From positions 357,658 to 421,657 of the forward strand of contig NW_020312018.1 of assembly GCF_003144115.1 (NCBI RefSeq): a stretch of 64,000 nt of DNA, in the 5' to 3' direction. Below the pieces are notes generated by a model. The model worked only from the letters and a program-made list of their open reading frames with translations. It made no database searches and had not been told where the DNA came from. Source of the DNA: Tilletiopsis washingtonensis (lineage: Eukaryota > Basidiomycota > Exobasidiomycetes > Entylomatales). Positions 52,810 to 63,533 of the stretch are shown here, piece by piece (the stretch's first letter is position 1; each line of letters opens with the position of its first letter). The position numbers were made by a program, and so were the translations under genes.

Positions 52810-54597
52810 TCAGCGCGGAGCCGAGGCGGACGCAGCAGCCGGCGGGCTGGCGCTGGTCGCGGCGCTACGAGCGAGCGGGGCAGCGCCGGCGAAGGCCGTG
52901 CCGGCAAACTCCTTCTCGCCCGTCGACGGACGCGGCGAGAAGAGCGGGCTGTCGTTGGCGCGGGTGCGTGCCGCCACCGAGCTCTCTGCGACGACGGCTG
53001 GTACGGCGACCGAGCCGGTGGCTGCAGCTACGGCTGCGGCAGCAGCTGCGTCTGCGGCGGCCTCGTCGGCCTGGGCCTGCGCGAGCTTCTTCGCCTTGGT
53101 CATGCGCGGCGCACGGCCGCTGCCGCGCTTCGCCGCCGTGGCCGACGTGCCGCGCGTCTTGGGCTTGGGCGAGGCGCGCTTCTTCTTGAGCGGCGGCTCG
53201 ACGACCTCCTGCTCCTGCTGCGCCGGCGAGTTGACCGACGGCTGGCTCGAGCCGTTCTGGCCGCGCTCCTGCAGTGCCGAAGAGCGGCGGATCGGAGGTG
53301 CCGCGGCGCTGCTCGACGACGTGGGCAGCAGGAAGCTGGAGTGGGACTGAAGGAAGCTGGAGTTGGTCACCAGCGCCTCGGCGCGCGCCTGCTCGGCCTC
53401 GCTGGGGCGCTGCAGGCCGACGGCGTTCTCGCGCTGCATGAGCAGCAGCGAGCGGTGCGCCAGACGCTGCTCCCACGCGTCGAGCTCGTGCGTGCGCAGC
53501 AGCGACCACTCCTCGGCGGCCGCGGCCCAGCGGCGCTGCTCGGCGGCGAGCGAGTTGACCTCGACGCGCTGCGCCGTCACGGCGCGCTCCTCGGTCTGCA
53601 GCTGCTGGCGCACGTCGTCGTTGTGCCGGCCAGCGGCCTCGATGCGGCGATGCAGGTCGCCAAACGTGTGCTGCAGGTAGTGGCCCAGCAGCGGCGACTC
53701 TCGCAGCTGATTGAAGAGCGCCTCGTCCTGCGCCGAGAGACCGACGGGCGCTGCGCTGTTGAACGAGGCGTTCTGCTGCTGGAAGGCGTTCGGCTGCTGC
53801 TCCTGCTGCTCGGGCTCCTGCTGCTGCGCAGGCTGCGGGCGCGCCTGGCCGTACTGAGCGTGCTTCTGCTGCGCCTGCGGCGGCTGCTGTGCCTGCTGCG
53901 CCTGCTGCTGCTGCATGCGCTGTTGCAGGTGGTACTGCTGCTGCTGACGCTGCATGTGCTGCTGCTGCTGGAGCTCCTGGTTCTGCAGCAGCAGCGGCGC
54001 GTACTGCGTGCCGACGAGCATGGCCGGGCTGATCGAGGCAGTGGGCGGCGCCTGACTGTACGACGCGGCGGGCATGGGCATGCCACGGCCGGCCGTCGCT
54101 GCAGCACGTTCGGGACTTGCGTTCCTCGAGGCCGCCTGCTGCGAGTGACTGCCGTAGTGCGTCGCGGCGCCCTGCGACGACGCCAGCGCCGTCTCGCTCA
54201 GCAGCGCGACGCCGTCGGCGCTGTTGCTGCGCTGGCTCTCGTCGTTGAAGGCCGTCGACCAGGAGGCGAAGCTGGCGCTGTGCGGCGGCGCCGAGACGTC
54301 GGGCGAGTGCTGCGGCGATGCATGCGCCGCTGCGTCACCAGCCGGCGGGCTGCCGCTGCCGTGCGACTGCGAGTGCGCGTAGCTGGGCGCGAGCTCGCCC
54401 TGCGACAGCGGCGACGGCACGTGGCTGGCGTGCGAGAGCACCGTCACCCACGGCACAGTGCCGTTGCCGGGGAAGGTGTTGCTGCCGCTGGCTGTGGCCG
54501 GAGCGGCGCTGCTGGCGGGCGGCGTGTAGGTGTCGAGGTGCGCCGTGCCGCTGCCCGAGGCGGTCGGCGGGGCGGCGCGAGCCTCGTGGTCGCACAT
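52810..54597 (-). CDS. Glutamine-rich nuclear-type protein, about 595 aa
   Basis: Intronless as read; start ATG 54597-54595 (MCDHEARAAPPTASG), stop at 52810. The frame is open upstream to 54861, so a longer form is possible. Order: a Ser/Ala/His-rich half, a long Gln tract interrupted by Met/Ala/Pro (about residues 220-290), then a helical, probably coiled-coil region (LRESPLLGHYLQHTFGDLHRRIE, RWAAAAEEWSLLRTHELDAWEQRL), and a basic block PPLKKKRASPKPKTRGTS with a GSGRAPRMTKAKK segment resembling AT-hook or nuclear-localisation sequence, ending in Ala/Thr-rich low-complexity. It suggests a transcription co-regulator, but no DNA-binding domain is certain. I do not recognise the family. Confidence 0.7.
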   Translation of the reverse strand: MCDHEARAAPPTASGSGTAHLDTYTPPASSAAPATASGSNTFPGNGTVPWVTVLSHASHVPSPLSQGELAPSYAHSQSHGSGSPPAGDAAAHASPQHSPDVSAPPHSASFASWSTAFNDESQRSNSADGVALLSETALASSQGAATHYGSHSQQAASRNASPERAAATAGRGMPMPAASYSQAPPTASISPAMLVGTQYAPLLLQNQELQQQQHMQRQQQQYHLQQRMQQQQAQQAQQPPQAQQKHAQYGQARPQPAQQQEPEQQEQQPNAFQQQNASFNSAAPVGLSAQDEALFNQLRESPLLGHYLQHTFGDLHRRIEAAGRHNDDVRQQLQTEERAVTAQRVEVNSLAAEQRRWAAAAEEWSLLRTHELDAWEQRLAHRSLLLMQRENAVGLQRPSEAEQARAEALVTNSSFLQSHSSFLLPTSSSSAAAPPIRRSSALQERGQNGSSQPSVNSPAQQEQEVVEPPLKKKRASPKPKTRGTSATAAKRGSGRAPRMTKAKKLAQAQADEAAADAAAAAAVAAATGSVAVPAVVAESSVAARTRANDSPLFSPRPSTGEKEFAGTAFAGAAPLARSAATSASPPAAASASAPR

Positions 54598-55830
54598 GGC
54601 GGTGCGAGGCGGTGTGTGGTGCGGTGGAGTGCTGCGACTGAGTGCCGGGTGCGAGGTGGTGGTCGAGAGCAGAGAGCCGCAGCGATAAGTGCGGCAAAGA
54701 GGGCGAGGCGTGCGGCCGAGTGCTGCGCCCAGGGGTCCATCGCTGGCCAATCGGGCAGGCGCGGCGGGAGGGGCGCGCCCAAATCGGGAAACACGCGCCG
54801 CGCCGGCGTTGCGAGGCAACGGGCCGGCCAGCGCAGCACCGCCCGGCCGCAGCACCGTCACCCTTTAACTCATCGCAGAGCAGCCGCGACAGCTCCCAGA
54901 AGAGTACTCAGGGCCCAAAGTGCCCCAGAAGTTCGGTAATTCGAGGCGTGAAACCTTTGAGAGACGGCGGGCGAGCACTCGCGCCTGCGGCAACGGCCCT
55001 TGAGTGCGGACGGAGGCCCAGCTCGCTTGACCTCGCACGTCCTGCCACTGCGGCACGGCTGAGAGAGAGGCCTGTCGCAGCTGGTGCTCTTATCCTTGCG
55101 TCCTGAAAGCGCCGCCTTGAGTGCTGCTAGGTCCTTGCCAAGGGGCGAGATGGCTCTTGAGGCCCAGAAGCGGGCCTGCGCTGCTTGCGTGCCTTCGCGC
55201 CTGTCGCTCTTGCCGCTGCCTTGCGCGCGCGCCCGTCGTCTGCGCTCCAGCCTCGGACATCCATCCGCGAGGCGCAGCCTCAGGCAGTCAGCACTGCCGC
55301 CTCTGAGCGCCTGCTGCTGCGCTCTCCGTTGCGTGTGGTATGGACGAGCTCATGGGCGGCGGCCGCGCCCGCGGCGTGGCGCGCAGCAGACCCTGAGAGG
55401 CGCCTGCGCAGTGACGTCGCGGCTTCCACGCATGAAGATGACGGCGGCGGCGCGGGCTGCGAGCGCGAGTGCGGGGCTGTGCCGCCTGGGGCTTCCGCAT
55501 GCCGCCTCGCTGCGGCTGCGCATCCAAAACAGGTAGCCTCTCTCTCTCAAGCTCGGACGTGCGAGGTGCCGCTGCAGGGTGCAGCGCAAGTGCCGCAGCG
55601 CCGCTTTATGCGCGCTTGAGAGCGCCAGCGGGAGCGGGCTGCAGCGTCGATGACGCGTGGCCCCGGTGCCTGCGTGTCACACGAGCGGAGCCGGCTCGCC
55701 TGCCCCCGCACCGCTGCTCCGGCTCGGCACGGGCCCTGGCCGTCCGGCCTACAAGTAGCATCCCGCCGCAGCCCTTCCTTGCTTCCTCACCACCACCTCT
55801 TCAAGCTTAACCCTCCCTCATCTACGCATC
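54598..55830. other. 1.2-kb divergent intergenic region
   Basis: No gene supported. The last 120 bases before 55831 are CT-rich with CCTCACCACCACC and CAAGCTTAACCCTCCC, a probable promoter/leader of the small membrane-protein gene. Confidence 0.4.
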
Positions 55831-56354
55831 ATGGCCAGCATCGTCCAGGGCATTACCCACCTGATCCAGGGCATCTTCGAGGCTGCCTTCGGCCTCGTCC
55901 GCGGCGTGTTCAACGCAGCGCTCGCCGTCGTGAACGCATGCTTCTCGACAATCTTCGGCCTCCTGGTAAGTCAGGCTCGAGCCACCTTGCTCCTCTGTCT
56001 GCGGCAGCTGACCTCTCCAACAGCACGGCGTCTACGACCTCTTCGCCGGCCTGATCGGCACGGCGACCAACGTCACAGGAGACCTGCTGAGGATCGTGAC
56101 CGGTGCGTCTCACATCCCTGGGCCTGCGGGCGAAAGAGCGGGGTCTGTGGGCGAAAGCGCGGGGCCGGTGGGCAAAGGTTGGCGCCCTAGAGGGCAATTT
56201 TTGGCTGCACTCCACCGTGTAGGCTGTACAGCTGCTAACACCCCCTCTCGCAGCCAACCTGGCCGTCTTCTCCATCCTCGTCGTCGGTCTCGCGGCGCTC
56301 ATCGTGTTCTCGCAGCAGAACGGCGGTGCTGCGGCCGCCAAGAAGCGTTCTTGA
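55831..56354 (+). CDS. Small amphipathic membrane protein, 104 aa
   Basis: Exons 55831-55965, 56024-56102 and 56254-56354, phases closing. The first 45 residues form one long amphipathic or hydrophobic stretch (MASIVQGITHLIQGIF, EAAFGLVRGVFNAALAVVNA) with a periodic repeat of about eleven residues of I/V-Q/R-G-(I/V)-F/H type. The second exon continues it (HGVYDLFAGLIGTATNVTGDLLRIVT). The third has a clear transmembrane helix (LAVFSILVVGLAALIVF) and a short basic end, AAAAKKRS. Small proteins with this kind of IQGIFxA periodicity occur in many fungi without known function, as far as I recall. It has a strong-looking CT-rich leader, suggesting high expression. Confidence 0.7.
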
Positions 56355-56718
56355 GCGTGTGCCCGGCCCGTGACTCTCTGTGTCTCCCGTAATACCAGCG
56401 CGCAACGCATGCACCTGTCCTTCTCTTTTGCTGCTAGAGCGAGGCTGTCAGAGGCGCTGATCCTGGACGCGGAGCGGAGGGGCGAAGGTGTTGGCTGCGC
56501 GTGGCTTGTGCGCGCGCGACGCGGCGAAGCGTGTTAATTGGCGCGTCGCTGCCGTGCGGCATGCGCGGGCATGTGCAGCCGCCGCGCCGGCGGCGCAGCC
56601 TTGCCTTCCCACTCCCACCTCCTCTCACTGCCGACCACCTGCTGCGCACCGGCTCGCCTGTCTCCTCTCCACTCAGCGCAGCCCGTTCGCAGCCGAAGCG
56701 CAGCGGCGCTCAGGCATC
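56355..56718. other. Spacer between co-directional genes
   Basis: About 360 bases. No coding feature. Should hold the 3' UTR of the small gene and the promoter of KU80. Confidence 0.4.
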
Positions 56719-59700
56719 ATGTCGCTTGCCGTGCGTAGCTCCGCTGCCCGGCGCAGCGCCCTGCTCACGCCCTCCACCAGTCGACGATCACGACGTTCCT
56801 GATCGACGTCTCGCCCTCGATGGGCGAGACGCGCGAGATCACGGAAGACGTCGAGCTCGAGCTGAAGGACGGCGAGGACGAGGGCGCCGAAGATGCGGCC
56901 CTGCGCCAGGCTGCGGCTGATGGCATGGACGGCGAGCTGAACCAGGGCGAGGAGGGAGAGAAGGGCGCGGCCACCTGGCGCACGCGCAAGCGCCAGACGA
57001 GCAAGCTGGAGTGGGCGTGCGACTTTGTGGGCCGGCGTGTGCAGACATACGTGAGTGCAGCTGCCGGCGCTGGCTGGCTGCAGGGCGCCTGCCTGAGCGG
57101 CAGCTGTCTCTGAACCCGTACGGCTGCACAGGTGCACGCCAACCTCAAGACAGGCAAGGTGCACCTGATGACCTACGGCTCGCCGCGTGAGCATAGCTGA
57201 TGAGCTTCGCGCTGCCTCCTGGCTCACAAGCTTGCTTACAGGGACGCGCAATGTGCTCTCGGAGCAGCGCGACGGCAAGATCGCGGAGGCGTTCGAGGGC
57301 ATCGATGAGCTGTTCGAGCCGGCGCAGCCGACGCTCATGACGTGCGAGCTGGTGCGTGCCTTGCGCGCGTCCAAGCCCGAGGAGAAGCCGCACCCAGCAG
57401 ACCGTGAGTGCTTAGCGCAAGGCAGACCGCAGCAGCGGCTGATCTTCACTCTCAGCTCTGAGTGCGCTCATCGCCGCGATCAACACGCTCACCGACAAGG
57501 ACCGCGGCGGCCTCAACACGTCGTCGAAGAACACCTGGACGCGCACCATCTATCTCGTCACCGACGGCCTCACGCCCTTCAAGCGCGAGGACGTCGACAT
57601 GATCCAGCAGAAGATGCGCGAGGAGAACATCCAGCTCAAAATCATGTGAGTCGGGCAAGGCTCTCGGGCAAGGCGGCGCTGACTGCGTGCCGCAGCGGCA
57701 TCGACTTTGACGATGAGGAGTACGGCTTCGTTGAGGAGAACAAGGACCCAGTCAAGGTGCGTCCGTTGTGTGCGCAGCAGGAGCTCCAGCTGACCGCGAT
57801 CAACAGGCGAAGAACGAGGTGTTCTGGCACAACTTCCTTCAGGAGGTGCCCGGCTCAGGCATTGCCACGGCGGCCGATGTCATCGAGCAGATCAAGGCGC
57901 CGCAGCTCGCGCCCAAGAAGCCAACGGCAATGAACACGACGCTCACATTTGGCGACCCGTCGCAGCAGCACGCCAGCTTCGAGGTGCTGGGCATCCAGGT
58001 TTGCATGTACAAGGCGACCGCGCTGGTGCGGCCCATGGGCGCCAAGAAGCTCAGCAAAATCGCGCAGCAGAGCGCCGGCGGGCAGCGCGACCTGGCGAAC
58101 ATCGCGCAGACGCGCATCGTCGAGGGCTGCATGCCCGAGGTGACTGCTGCGCCCGAGGAGGAGGCCGACGGCGACCAGATCGCCGCAGCCGACCGGGCGC
58201 GCATCGCCATGTCGTACACCGTTGAGATGGCGCGCAAGTACTTTATCCTCGACGAGATCAAGCGCCTCGAGGCAGAGGAGATCAGCTCCGCCAAGCCGCT
58301 GCCCGAGGATACTGAGTTCGTCAAGGCCTGGAAGCTCGGCAAGAGCCACGTGCCCGTCGAGCACGTTCAAGACATCATCTACGACACCGAGGCCGGCCTC
58401 GAGATCATCCAGTTCCACAATCTCGACAAGGTGAGCGCCCTGCATCTTGCGTCGGCCTTTCGGTGCCTGACATGCCTCCGCAGATGCGTCGATGGATGAT
58501 CATGGGCGAGACGAGCTACGTGCTCGCGCCTGTGAACAACGCCGAGGCGCAGCTGCGCCTCTCGAGCATGATCCGCGCCATGCACGAGCTCGGCAAGTTT
58601 GCGCTCGTGCGTCACGTCAAGAAGAAGGATGGCGATCCGAAAGTGAGCAGCTGCGACGGGCTGCATGTGGCTACGTTGCTGACTCTTGTGCCAGCTCGGC
58701 GTGCTGGTGCCCGTTGTCAAGGACCCCGAGGCGGGCATCGAGCTTGAGTACTTGGTGTACGGCGAGGTGCGTGGCGTGGCGAGGCGGCAAGGTGACTTGG
58801 CTCACGCAGCAGCATCAGGTGCCCTTCGCAGACGACTTCCGCCAGCTCGTCTTCCCACCTCTCGAGTACGTCGTCGACCGCAACGGCGTCGAGCATCGCG
58901 AGCACCGCCTGCTGCCAAACAAGGATCAGCAGAAGGCGATGGACGAGCTCGTCGACGCGATGGACCTCACGGACGCGTACGAGCATGTAGACGGGTGAGT
59001 GCATTGCACAGCCATCCTCTCTGCTACGCTGAAGCGCTGTTTCAAGCTCGCGTGCCGAATGGTTCAGCACCGAGGACAGCTTCAATCCGGCGATTCACCG
59101 GATCAAGGAGGCCGTCGAATGGCGCGTCTTCCACCCAGAGGACACGGAGCTGCCGCGCTCGCACTGGGAGCTCGACAAGTTCCTGAAGCGCCCGGAAATC
59201 GTCTGGGAGCGCGCCCGGCCGCTGGTGGAGCAGTGCAGGGAGCTGTTCGAGCTGGTGAGTGCTGCGGAGTGCGCTTCCTGGGCAGCGCTGACCATGAGCT
59301 ATTCGTGCCATCGTCGGACAGGAGTACTGTGAGTGATGCTCTCGCCTCTGGATCCTGTATGACGCGCTGACCCGCCCCAACCCGCAGCGCCAGACGCTGC
59401 GCTCAAGCGAGCAGAGCTCTTCAAGGAGAACAAGCGTCGTCGCGATGCGGCAATTGCCTCCGGCGGCGTCGAGAACAAGACGATCGTGCTTCAGGACGAG
59501 CCCGGAGACTCTGACTCAGACGGCGGCGGACACGATGGCCGGCCGGCCAAGACGGCCAAGACGCAGCCCGCGGCCGTGACCACGCTAGGCGCCACGCAGG
59601 CATACAAGCCCAGCGACGGCAACAGCGACACCGAGGACGAGGAAGGCGATTACGTCAAGATCTCGCGGCCAGACCCAAAGGTGTCGCAGCCGGAGCCCAA

Positions 59701-60301
59701 GTTATCGACTCAGGCGCCGACACCAAGCCCTGCGCTGGACACCGGCGGCGTGGTCATCAGCAGCGGCACGCCCCTCGAGGACTTTGCGTCGGCGATGAAG
59801 GATGCGGCAGACCCTGCGCAGGTCATTCGCGCCATGTGCATCGTGAGTGCGACCGGCTGTGAAAGCTTACTCATCGGCTCACTACCTGCCTCCCAGCGCA
59901 TTCGGGACCTAGTCGCATCGAGCATGTCGAACAACTCGTACCCCAAGGCCCGCGATGCCATGCGCGCATGCCGCGCGGCCGCAGCAGAGGAGGACGAGGC
60001 GGACGAGTGGAACACGTGCGTTCTTGCATCTCGGCGTCGGCGACGACAGTGCTGACCTGCCACCGCGCAGCTTTATCCGCAAGCTCAAGAAGGATCTGCT
60101 GTCGAACTCGTTTGGACGCCGCAGCCGGCGCGACTTCTGGGACAGCTACGTGCGCGGCACGCAGCTTGGCCTCATCACGAAGGACGAGGACGCAGGCAAC
60201 AGGAGCGAGGTCACGTCCAAGATGGCGGCCGACGTGAGTCCTGTCCGGCAGCATCTGCTCGCTCGTCTGACACAGCCTCGCCGCAGTTCATCAACTTGTG
60301 A
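56719..60301 (+). CDS. KU80: Ku80 DNA end-binding subunit
   Basis: Ku80 with Ku70 binds broken DNA ends, starts non-homologous end joining, and protects telomeres. About fifteen exons; the first is 12 nt (MSLA, 56719-56730) and splices to STITTFLIDVSPSMGETRE, the start of a von Willebrand A domain. The vWA domain continues with KLEWACDFVGRRVQTY, KTGKVHLMTYGS, and TRTIYLVTDGLTPF. The Ku core beta-barrel covers VLGIQVCMYKATALVRPMGAKK, ARKYFILDEIKRL and RRWMIMGETSYVLAPVNNAEAQLRLSSMI. LVFPPLEYVVDRNGVEH and FNPAIHRIKEAVEWRVFHPED follow as the C-terminal arm. After an acidic linker the Ku80 C-terminal (PK-binding) helical domain is present (EDFASAMKDAADPAQVIRAM, FWDSYVRGTQLGLITKDE), ending FINL. 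The gene looks intact. Confidence 0.93.
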
Positions 60302-60337
60302 TCTGTGCACCTCCGCCAACATTGTATACCACCGCCA

Positions 60338-61172
60338 TCAATTGCATTCTACCGACATCGCCACGGCCGCTGAGCCCGGTTCTGGGCGGCCTCTGCGCAG
60401 CACGACGGTGCCGCTCCAGGCGGCGGTGTGAGAAAGCTTGGATGCCGCGACGCAGATGCGATCTGCTTGCGCCGTCCAGCTGCCGGCGTGCTCGTCGGCC
60501 GAGCTGAAGGTCGAGCGCAGCAGCTCGTACTGGGCTTCTGATGGCGCCCGGCATCGATCGTACTTCTCACCGCCCAGCGACAGCTGTTGCGATTCATACA
60601 GCCGCACTTGCCAGCCGTCCTCGCCTTCCAGGCAGAGTGTAGCGCCGAGATGTGCTGCAGTGTGTTTGCTCGCCTGCATTTGCGGTGCGTACGCCAAAGC
60701 GCCGGCGATGAGGGCAAGTGCTGCGCACGCCACGAGCGCCGAGCGCCGCAGTCCGAAGCCCTCGGCCTTGGCACGAAGCTCGAGCGCTGCCGAGGCGGCC
60801 TCAGCGCTCTGGCGCAGAGACGACACACACAGGCGCAGACTCACTGCTTGCGCTCAGTAGCCCCAGGCTGGCGTGCGTGAGGCTGAGCGCGGGCCAGGCG
60901 AGCAGGAAGGAGCGGATGGAGAGCAGCAGTGCGGCGTACTGCAGCAGCGCCGCGAGCGAGAGGCCGCCGCTGCGCTCGCCGCCCAGCGACAGCGACACGA
61001 GGCCGTCGAGCGAGCTGCGGCGCGACGAGCGGGCACTGCTGGAGCGGGCGTCGGGCGACGTGCTGCGGCTCAGCGTCGTGTAGCTGGTGCGCCGCAGATG
61101 TGGAGGCAGCGTCGCGAACGACGCCGAGGAGAGGGAGACGGGCGCTGGCCAGGACTGCCGCGACGCACTCAT
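60338..61172 (-). CDS. Hypothetical membrane protein with a probable GC-AG intron
   Basis: Start taken as ATG 61172-61170 (MSASRQSWPAPVSLSS), stop at 60338, only 36 bases from the KU80 stop on the other strand. An N-terminal Ser/Arg-rich part is followed by hydrophobic LSLAALLQYAALLLSIRSFLLAW, a likely membrane helix. Frames on the two sides of about 60800-60860 do not join with the obvious GTGAGT donor, which gives a stop. A donor GCAAGC with acceptor CCAG gives an open join, GLLSSAEAASAALELRAK. The second exon has another membrane helix, ALVACAALALIAGALAYAP, and a Cys-containing end. I do not recognise the family. The start is uncertain because open frames continue upstream to 61415. Confidence 0.5.
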
Positions 61173-61609
61173 CTTGCGCGAGGCTCGCAGCCAGCGCAAT
61201 TGGGTGTTGGTGACGAGGAGTGAGCTCTCATCGAGCTGCTCAAGGTGCTCGAAGCCATCGCCAAGGCAGGGTCCGCACGCGCGAGGCGAGGTGAGAGGGA
61301 GCTGTGCGAACGTGCGAAGGCGGCGCCGGCCCGGCTGCCGGCGGCGCGTGCATGCGGCGCGCGTGGGAGCACCATCCTCGAGTGTGCCCATCCTCGGCTC
61401 CTCTCCGCGCATCACACAGAGGTCTTGTGTCGGGACGGCGCTGGTGCGCCGCCCGCCATGGTGTGCATTGAGCCAGGCACGGGCTGATGGGCGTTTTGGT
61501 GTGAACCGCGTACAAAAGGGGGAATGTGGGAGGGGGACGATTCTGAGATGCGAGGGGAGAGAGAGGGGAAATACAGGGTGACGAGCAGGCGGAACGGCAC
61601 AGCAGAGGC
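61173..61609. other. Spacer between minus-strand genes
   Basis: Contains the possible 5' extension of the membrane-protein gene (frame open to about 61415) and the 3' flank of the uL18 gene. Nothing else is seen. Confidence 0.35.
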
Positions 61610-63019
61610 TTACTTGCCGGCCTTGAAGGCGGCAATCTTCTCCTGCACCTTGGCCTTGCGCTCGGCGTACGTGAGCTTGGTGGCCTTGTACTTCTTGCTC
61701 TCGGCGGCCCAGTCCTTGGACTTGTCCGTCGGCTTGTACTCGGGGTCCTCGCGGATCTTCTCGTAGGCCTCCTCCCAGATGCCCTCGATGTCGTCCGAGC
61801 CAATGTCGTCCTCGAGGTACGACGAGAAGTGCTTCTTGAAGCGCTCGTCGTCCTCCTCCTCGAGCGACTCCATGAACTCGGCGACGTGCGAGCCGCGGAT
61901 GTAGCCGCTCAGCACCTCGGCGTCAAGCTCCTTCGTCTCGGCGTCGTAGCCGGGGAAGCGCTTCTCCGAATGCGGCACGTACAGGCCGCCGTCCGAGGCG
62001 CCCTTGAGGGCACCGAAGACACGGGCACCCGTCGACGTGCGCTTCAGGCCGACGTCGAGGAAGCACTTGAACGGGCGCGGCTCGTCGTCACCCTCGAGCG
62101 CCTCCGTCTCGGTCATCGTTCCGTCGGGCTCAGTCACACCCTCGTACTTGTCGGCGAGGCCGAGCAGGGTGAGGGCGCGACGGGCGCACAGGAGGCCAGT
62201 GGCGTAGGCTGCGCGGCGTTGGGTGTGAGCGGACCATCCTTCGATCTGCGGCTCTTGTCGGCTCCTCGGCGGCGAGCATTCCTCCGACGCATGCGCACGG
62301 CGCCTGTGCTGCGCCTGCTGCCCCGCCGCGGGCATGTCTGACCCCTCTCATCCTGTCCGGGCCCATCGATCTCACGCCATCCAGCACTGCCCGCCCGACC
62401 TGCTGTGTCCGCCTGCTGCATCCTTCCCCTATCGCAAGTGCCTCGCCGCCTCTGCCAGCATTCTCCCACTCTCCTATCTAGCCCTACATCACTCTCTCCC
62501 GCCCATCTCTGCTGCGCTCTCCGCATGACTCACCAGCAGTCCAGTTGGACAGGCCGTGCTTGACGCCGTAGCGCGGCAGCTCCTTGGAGCTCGCCTGCGT
62601 GAGGACGACATCGCCCTGGATCTTGGCCGAGATGATCTGCACCGAGACGTACTTGTTGCTGAAGCGCACGACGAGGCGGTACTTGGGCGCGTTGTACTTG
62701 TTCTTGGCCTGGGCGACGAGGCGCTTGCGGGCGTAGTAGTCCGTGCGGCCCTCGCGGCGGCGACGGTACTTGACCTGCACAGGCGACGCACGCAGTCAGC
62801 GTCTGCGACGGCTGCAACGGCAGGACGGCATGCTCCCGACCCCCTTCCAGCATGGCGGTGGCTGCCCTTGTCTCTCGCCGCGCCTGCTCTTCCCTTCCAT
62901 CTGCAGCTGCGCCTCTGCCAGGCCGGCTCTACGCCCTGTCCTGCCCGCACACTGCGCCGCATACGCACCTGGTAGCGGCTGAAGTACGGCGAGCTCTTGA
63001 CCTGCTTGACGAACGGCAT
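61610..63019 (-). CDS. RPL5: 60S ribosomal protein uL18 (L5)
   Basis: Binds 5S rRNA and forms the central protuberance of the large subunit. Start ATG 63019-63017 ([17 protein letters not shown]), stop at 61610. Three exons: about 63019-62968, about 62779-62537, and 62209-61610. The core reads [58 protein letters not shown] and, across the second intron, [19 protein letters not shown]. In the last exon, [35 protein letters not shown] is typical uL18, and the C-terminus is basic and helical, ending AFKAGK. Both introns are long for this window (about 190 and 330 nt), as in the eS8 gene. Length fits the family. Confidence 0.97.
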
Positions 63020-63533
63020 TTTGGGTGGTCGGTGGGGGTGGTGGGGGACGGGTGGCAGCGGGCGGCGCGCGCTGGGCGGCCGCGCCTGGCCCGCAGCGGC
63101 GCGCGCGCCTGGAAGACGCAGGCGCAGGCGGCGCGCGGCGTGCGACACTGCTCGCGTGCCGTGCCGCCGCGTTTGCTGCGGCACCGCAGCAGCCAGCCAC
63201 GTCACGTGATGCTTCTCTCGCCGCACCCTCACAGCGCCTGCAAGGGCCACCGCCTTGCCCAGCGCCACGGGCGGAGCTGCTGAAGAGCACGCGGGTCGGA
63301 GCAGCAGCGACAGGGTGCACCTGAACGGCTGCACAGCGCACCTCAGACGCAGCATCGTGCCACGCACTCGAGCCGTAGGCATGCAGAACTGGATTGCGCG
63401 CAGGAGCCGCTGGGATGTTCGTGTGTAGAGGGTCGTGGCGAGTGACTTGGAGTGTACAGGATCATGTGATGGAGACAGAGGCTACACGGATAGGAAGGAG
63501 CGCGAGAGGAGAAGGGTAGTTGGGGAGTCGGGA
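63020..63533. other. Spacer between minus-strand genes
   Basis: About 510 bases: promoter/leader of RPL5 (with CACCCGTCCCCCACCACCCCC on the minus strand just upstream of its start) and 3' flank of the HAP2 gene. No coding feature. Confidence 0.4.

Noticed and set aside
53341-54939. 532-aa Arg/Leu-rich open frame on + opposite the Gln-rich gene
   Set aside because: Produced by CTG/CTC complement of Gln codons; no domain.
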